From: Allacma fusca
Taxonomy: Eukaryota > Arthropoda > Collembola > Symphypleona > Sminthuridae
Length of the DNA: 64,000 bases
Direction: 5' to 3'
Assembly (NCBI GenBank): GCA_947179485.1
Contig: OX359249.1
Location: 248,001 to 312,000, forward strand
Part shown: positions 58,490 through 64,000 of the stretch, piece by piece
Layout: each line of letters opens with the position of its first letter
Numbering within the stretch: position 1 is the first letter of the stretch
Program-made: the position numbers and the translations under genes
The notes under the pieces: generated by a model
The model's database searches: none
What the model saw: the letters and a program-made list of their open reading frames with translations, nothing else
What the model was told of the DNA's origin: nothing

Positions 58490-60310
58490 GAATATTTTAC
58501 TGTTTTAGGGCTAAAAAGTTATTTACTTTGAATGACCAAGGAGTATGGGGAATCCTGGGAACCTGACCTAACGTTATATTCGAAAAACTACGTTTTTGAT
58601 ACACCATTAAAAACAGAATTGTTGTTTTTATAATCTAGAGGTCATTGCTAACAAATGTCAAAGCATATTTTTAAAACAAGAAAGAATGTAATTATTTGAA
58701 AGGCAAGATACTGTAAAGCACTGGATGATGATGGCAGTTTTTATTTTATGTAATAATTAAATGAGTAATAATAAATTATTACTATTGAATTTATTTTTAA
58801 TGAATGCGGGGGGAGGGAATTTTGTTGTAGTTTTTGCTGTTTACTTGCGGGAGCATTACGTCCGAACCCGTAATATGTTGAGTGGCTTCATGGCTCAACA
58901 CAAATGACGTTTCAATAACAAAATATGTAAGTACAGACAGGGATCCGGTTCCTGCTAATGTCCACGGTCTAAGGATTCTCCGTATCCTTATTTCAGGAAT
59001 GAAAAGATAAAATCTATTTTTATGTTCCTAATTCCCTAAATTAATGTGGTTTTCAAAATTTATTTTACTTACGCAAAAGAACGAAAATTCTTAAAACCCT
59101 GTTTCGCACAAGGAAAAAAATTAAAATTCCAAAAAATACGTTTTTGAGTTTTAAAAAGATTTCTGTGAAAATTCCGCTGACTAGACAGAAATCCCTAGCC
59201 TTCCTGTCAAAAGCATACTATTGTAAGATGGCGAATGCTTAATAATTAATTCGTATATTAGTTAAGTGTTAATAAGGAAGGCAAAAGCACTGTATGTATA
59301 TGTATGTAATATATTTATATTATTAACCCATATATTTATAGGTTGAAAAGTAGAGCTTCTAAAAACTGAAAATCCTCACGTTGCTTTTGGTTCGGAGATT
59401 TGTAGTAATCCAAATTAAGAATATCATCAAGTCATTTCAAAATGAGTCCTATAATCAAACTAACTCTTAAATGCTTTTCCAACCGATCATTTATATGCAT
59501 AGAAAGGAGCTCTTTCTAAGCTTTTTTCCCCATTATTTTATATGTAGGACATGAGAGGAAATTGGTAGAGTTATCAGTCAACTTATATAATTACTACAGA
59601 TATACACACGGAGTTCTTATTCACAATGAGTAAATTGGAGAGGAGATAGTATCACGCAATATATTTGTAGTATGTAGGGTCTAAACAACAGGTCTGCCCC
59701 CCCCCACTTTTCTACCCAATTTTACTATTTAACGGATATTAAAAGTCTAATGTATTTTTTGTAAGAGAGAATTTAATTTTCACATGCATAATGTTGTATA
59801 AAAAACTGTCACATGTTATTAAGTTTTATTTGATATGAAATTTGTATTTTGGTATTTATTTGCTGTGTGTGAGAGGCTAGTTCTAGTTAGTTGGACTCAA
59901 AAGGATGGTTTATATTAAGAGCTCTGACTACAGCATAAATATAGGATTTATCTACTCCGAGTATTCACTGCCAAGTATTCATTGGGAGGAAGTTTTCTTG
60001 ATGCTTTAAAAAAATCTCATGGCCTAAATCAATTTTCTTCTCACACTGGGACGAAAACTGAAGTAATTGGGGATGTAGGATTTGACGCATTTCTCATTAC
60101 ATGTCAGGGACAGTTCAGGAATTTTTTTACAGTTGAAATCAAATCAAATATTTATCTATATATCTCAAATCCTTCATAGACCCTAGTCCGGAATTTTTGG
60201 CTTGGGAAGGACGCAATTATTTATAATTATATGTATAGATAGATACATGTATGTAATTATATATAATTATGTATTGATTTCATGTCTATTGAATTAATCC
60301 CATGAAATTC
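58490..60310. other. Unassigned AT-rich DNA upstream of the SLC6 visible exons
   Basis: No exon with the SLC6 TM1 motif was found on the minus strand. There is a C run at about 59697-59706. Open frames show no motif. Confidence 0.5.
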
Positions 60311-60319
60311 CCTTAAAAA

Positions 60320-61800
60320 CAGTATTTTCTCAACATCAGAGCGCACATTGAAAATTGACACGATGGGAAATTCCTAATTTTCAGCAGATTTTTCACATTT
60401 GCTCATGAAGCTCCATTTCCCCAACCTTGCTGTGTGCTTTTACGAATCATATTTCTAAATTATAGGTACCTCTTGGAAAGCTCCCTGGAAAGTCAATAAA
60501 ATTTAGAACACACTGGAGACAAATATCTATACTTCAGAAACTTTTAGCTGGAAATCTAGTTTCTAAAAAAATCTAATTTTGTTGTTTTTGATGACTGTGA
60601 CGGGAACTGTTGACCCACATCAATGAGGAAAATTTTGAAAAATTCAGAAAAGAATTTCCTTAAAAATAAATGAACCACGTAATCTCTTAATTCGCTAGGG
60701 GAAAGAATTTATGAAACAAGTTATGTATAGGTAGTGTGCAGGGAATAGGAGGGTGTTTCATAACATTTCCTATCCTATCTGAACATAAGGAAGTAACTCA
60801 ACAAATATTTCTGCGCATCACATTATAGAAAAGTAGTTTTCACATTTTCAATTTGCCAAAAGGTCTGGGTCAAATTTTAAGAATACGTGGGTCATGGACA
60901 TGAACCATTTCCGAATGTTTTACGGATTTTGAAGTAAGTAATTGTGTATTTGAACACCAGATTTTCTCACGTATGTTAGACTAATTTTTAGTAAATGTTA
61001 TGAGCTTTCCAGCAAGTCATCTCATAGGGTTCTAATATAAGAACAGCTTTAGGAACAAAGGCGACAAAGCTAAGAGGAAAAAGATTTTCTAATCATGCCA
61101 TTATTTCATATTGGTCCTGGCAATCTTAAAAATATTTCAGAAAATTTTAATAAATTTATCGTAATTGAATATTGAGAATTTAAATAAATGATGCGTACTT
61201 GTATTTTGAGGGAATATCGTCGAGACAAAAATTACGGTTTCTGGACGGAAGAATTTGCAGATAAATCTATCAACTCCTTCAAAGTCCTGGAATAAAAATA
61301 AAAATTGTTTCCCTGTTTCAGTCTTCCCACACAGTCTAAGGTCCTCAGACTGTCATTTTTGACTCCGGAGATCTTATTAGACTAAATGCCCCTAAAATTT
61401 GTGACAATTTCCAATCGTCCGAAATATTTTTATCAACTCCTGGCCATCCATCGAAAAATCTTTTGACCCACATTTTTGTCGCATTTGCTCCTGAAACCTG
61501 AAGCTATTCTTAACTAAGAGACCCATCAAATTTCCTACACAATACCTATAAAAATATTGAAAAAAAAGAAAACATTTTGAATAGGGAATATGGAAAAACT
61601 GCTAGATAGTTTAACGAATTCCGACTTTGGTTCCACGCCTGTGCCCTGTGACTGGAAAAGAGGTCAATGAGAAAATATTGAGAAAATCTGGACGAGAATT
61701 TGCTAGAAACTGGGGGAAGGAAATAATATATTTTATGAGTAACTCCCTTATGCGGGCTAAAGGGGAAGAAAAAGGATTTGAAAGAACCTGTATACTACTA
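60320..61800. repeat. Diverged foldback-family copies
   Basis: Blocks like 'ttgacccacatcaatgaggaaaatttt', 'cgctaggggaaag' (60610-60715) and 'aactgggggaaggaaa', 'taactcccttatgcgggctaaaggggaag' (61705-61770) repeat the arm text of the 55447 element. They are interspersed with unrelated AT-rich DNA. Confidence 0.5.
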
Positions 61801-62374
61801 TACCTATTTCCTACATATGTACATATTTATGCATAACTTGAGAAAAATGAAAAGAGATCCTAAAACTAATAAAACGAAAGAATAATAAAAAAGTAGTACA
61901 CTGAGTTCCATTGCTTTATGTCTTTGGGCAGATGATTTGAAAATGTATTCGGAGAGTGAGAATACATGAAATAATTGTGGATGTACACGCTTAGCTTAAG
62001 ATCTTCCTCATACGGTCAACTATGGAGGATTGGAGGATTGGAAGTTATTCTAAAATCTCTATTTAGCTGGCCTAAGGAAAATTATGCAGTGTGTGTTAAA
62101 ATTGCGATGTCATAAGGTGGCTTAGGAAAACCTTTCACTCCATCAATATTCTGTAGTCAAGTAATTATGTATGTCTAGCTAAATACATAGCTATTTTTTT
62201 ATGAACTCTTACTCCCTAGAATCTCCCTAGAATAAGAACAAATCTCTGACATTCTTTACATAAAGCTCCATTTTTCCACAATCCTGGCTAATAGATGGCA
62301 AACACTTGAGCCTAAGGAGCTGAACCAATTGGCGGTGTCTTGGAATCATGGGCTCCTTACAACAAATATTTTAC

Positions 62375-62545
62375 ATGAATTGTGAAAAATCCTCGGTCCC
62401 AGTCGGGCGGAACGATCCGGAGACAAAATATGTTGCCCCAAAAATGATTGTGTTGGGATGGGACGGGGACAGAAAAATGGTTCTCGTGGATAACCGGGAC
62501 GGATATATAAAAACTGTCCAGTAGAAATTCCATACCATCCATATC
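62375..62545. repeat. GGGAC-word fragment
   Basis: GGGACGGGGACAGAAAAATGG and related words end in CCAGTAGAAATTCCATA. That resembles the right end (CCCAGTAGAAGCCCTA) of the element at 2033-2220. A further fragment lies at 62770-62835. Confidence 0.6.
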
Positions 62546-62769
62546 CATGAAGGGGCAATGTCATCCATATAAATACATGTTCTCAATCATTTTACGCATA
62601 AAGTTTATTTTCCTACAGTAAAATTGGATGTACAAGAATTTGTTTTTATTTAAAATTATATCTAGATGTAGAGCATATATATTCCCTCGTCCTTAGTTAG
62701 CACCGCTTGCTTCTCAACAACTACGTCCCAGGAAATTCTTGAAATGCTCTAATTCTTATAAATTATGTT

Positions 62770-62835
62770 AAAGGAATGGGACGGAACATTGCCCAGAAAT
62801 AATAGGGACGGTTAGGGAGCGGTGACGGGACGGAA
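62770..62835. repeat. GGGAC-word fragment, second
   Basis: A short array of GGGACGG words ending near CATAGAAACTCTA, possibly a decayed right terminus of the same family. Confidence 0.45.
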
Positions 62836-63234
62836 GTTCATAGAAACTCTAAACGAGCAATCAAATAGCAACGTTCCTCCACAAAGCTACTCTTTTCCTA
62901 TTTCCTAGCCAACTGAGAAACTGAGAATTTATAAAAAAAAAATGGCAGAAGGATTTTATAAATTTCATTATCACTCCAATCAGTAATGCGCCATTCTAGA
63001 AAAACATTTTCATTCATCAAAAGCAAATCCTATTCCGTCTTATGTGTTATACTAGAAAAAGGTGAAGATCATTTTTCCATGTAGGATTCCAATTCTTTAC
63101 TCATTCGTCTTTTCCCTGTCCCACTTGGAACATGAGCACCGAAGGTAAATAATAATAATAATTACGCATTGTAGGATTGGTAGTTGGAAATTATGAAAAT
63201 AGGAATAAATGTTTGTGAGAAGACGTATGGTCTA

Positions 63235-63378
63235 GTACGTGTCCGGCCAACTGCCACCCCCACAACTGCCACCGCGGCCAACTGCCACTAGGCCAACTGC
63301 CCTATGACCAACTGCCACCACCTCGCGAATTCGAGGCCAACTGCCCCTAAGCCCAACTGCCCCTAGGCCAACTGCCTC
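63235..63378. repeat. GGCCAACTGCC-word array
   Basis: About nine degenerate copies of GGCCAACTGCCxC. It may begin with TAGTACGTGTCC at 63233, which would fit a hAT-like left end. The array runs straight into the 25-bp satellite. Confidence 0.7.
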
Positions 63379-63389
63379 ATAATTCCTCA

Positions 63390-64000
63390 AGTCACATGTT
63401 AAAGTAATATGCTCAGTCACATGTTAAAATCCTATGCTCAGTCACATGTTAAAGTCCTATGCTCAGTCACATGTTAAAGTCCTATGCTCAGTCACATGTT
63501 AAAGTCCTATGCTCAGTCACATGTTAAAGTCCTATGCTCAGTCACATGTTAAAGTCCTATGCTCAGTCACATGTTAAAGTCCTATGCTCAGTCACATGTT
63601 AAAGTCCTATGCTCAGTCACATGTTAAAGTCATATGCTCAGTCACATGTTAAAGTCCTATGCTCAGTCACATGTTAAAGTCATATGCTCAGTCACATGTT
63701 AAAGTCATATGCTCAGTCACATGTTAAAGTCATATGCTCAGTCACATGTTAAAGTCCTATGCTCAGTCACATGTTAAAGTCCTATGCTCAGTCACATGTT
63801 AAAGTCCTATGCTCAGTCACATGTTAAAGTCCTATGCTCAGTCACATGTTACAGTCCTATGCTCAGTCACCTGTTAAAGTCCTATGCTCAGTCACATGTT
63901 ACAGTCCTATGCTCAGTCACCTGTTAAAGTCCTATGCTCAGTCACATGTTACAGTCCTATGCTCATAAGCAGTCACATTATAATGTCCCATGCTCAGTCA
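63390..64000. repeat. 25-bp tandem satellite, runs off the window
   Basis: About 24 units of AGTCACATGTTAAAG + TCCTATGCTC. Most units are identical. Early variants carry TCATATG instead of TCCTATG. From about 63840 two unit types alternate (ATGTTACAG and CTGTTAAAG), giving a 50-bp higher-order repeat. There are no spacers, so it is not a CRISPR. Confidence 0.97.

Noticed and set aside
63390-64000. CRISPR-like array of 25-bp repeats
   Set aside because: Units are directly contiguous with no variable spacers, and the setting is eukaryotic. It is a satellite.

Overview
This is eukaryotic nuclear DNA from an invertebrate, most likely an arthropod. The evidence is short GT-AG introns, a conserved SRSF1-type splicing factor, a TORC2 subunit Sin1, an SLC6 transporter, a DUF4806-domain gene (a family common in arthropods) and a very heavy load of DNA transposons. 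A springtail or similar hexapod would fit, but nothing here fixes the species. There is one assembly gap of 200 N (31496-31695).

Genes. Four host genes can be read by splicing exons together. (1) Sin1/MAPKAP1, minus strand, 7 exons, 18818 down to 13307, 476 aa, with CRIM, Ras-binding and PH regions. (2) SRSF1 (SF2/ASF), plus strand, 4 exons, 20833-22471, 241 aa, with RRM1, glycine linker, RRM2 and RS tail. Sin1 and SRSF1 are divergent, with about 2.0 kb between start codons. (3) A DUF4806-domain gene, minus strand, about 26.3-23.5 kb, whose frame is broken between the two halves of the domain. (4) An SLC6 sodium-coupled transporter of the neutral amino acid (B0AT/NTT) type, minus strand, 55109 down to 49010. 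It has nine visible coding exons, including a 6-nt microexon. Its first coding exon, with TM1, is not visible and probably lies beyond 64000.

Retroelements. At 26.88-30.03 kb a putative LTR and a Ty3-type gag with a CCHC knuckle are followed directly by the 5' part of a LINE ORF2 (PHD finger plus AP-type endonuclease). That ORF is cut by a Tigger/pogo-like DNA element at 30029.

The rest of the window is dominated by non-autonomous DNA transposons. The main result is a large set of hAT-like elements with 8-bp target-site duplications (TSDs) and short terminal inverted repeats (TIRs), mostly beginning (C/T)AG. In most of them the subterminal DNA is packed with degenerate copies of one short word. 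The words differ by family: GTACCCG, GGGACGGGGACA, GAACTGAA, GGTCTGGTCC, TCTCGAT, CGATATCGTT, CGATTCGAA, TACGGTAAT, CAATACTGTACT. Eleven elements have perfect 8-bp TSDs readable in the window, and several are nested. Different words can sit behind almost the same terminal decamer (AGTGCTCGGA), as if the ends and the arrays were separate modules.

Layout: 0-12.5 kb, nested hAT-like and Tigger-like elements with no host gene. 13.3-18.8 kb, Sin1, with two hAT-like elements in its long intron. 18.8-20.8 kb, shared upstream region. 20.8-22.5 kb, SRSF1. 23.4-26.3 kb, DUF4806 gene. 26.8-31.9 kb, retroelement and Tigger-like pile-up with the gap. 32.7-48.1 kb, more hAT-like elements and dispersed repeats. 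49.0-55.1 kb, SLC6 gene. 55.1-64.0 kb, foldback-rich DNA, probably the SLC6 first intron or 5' region, ending in a 25-bp satellite that runs off the window.
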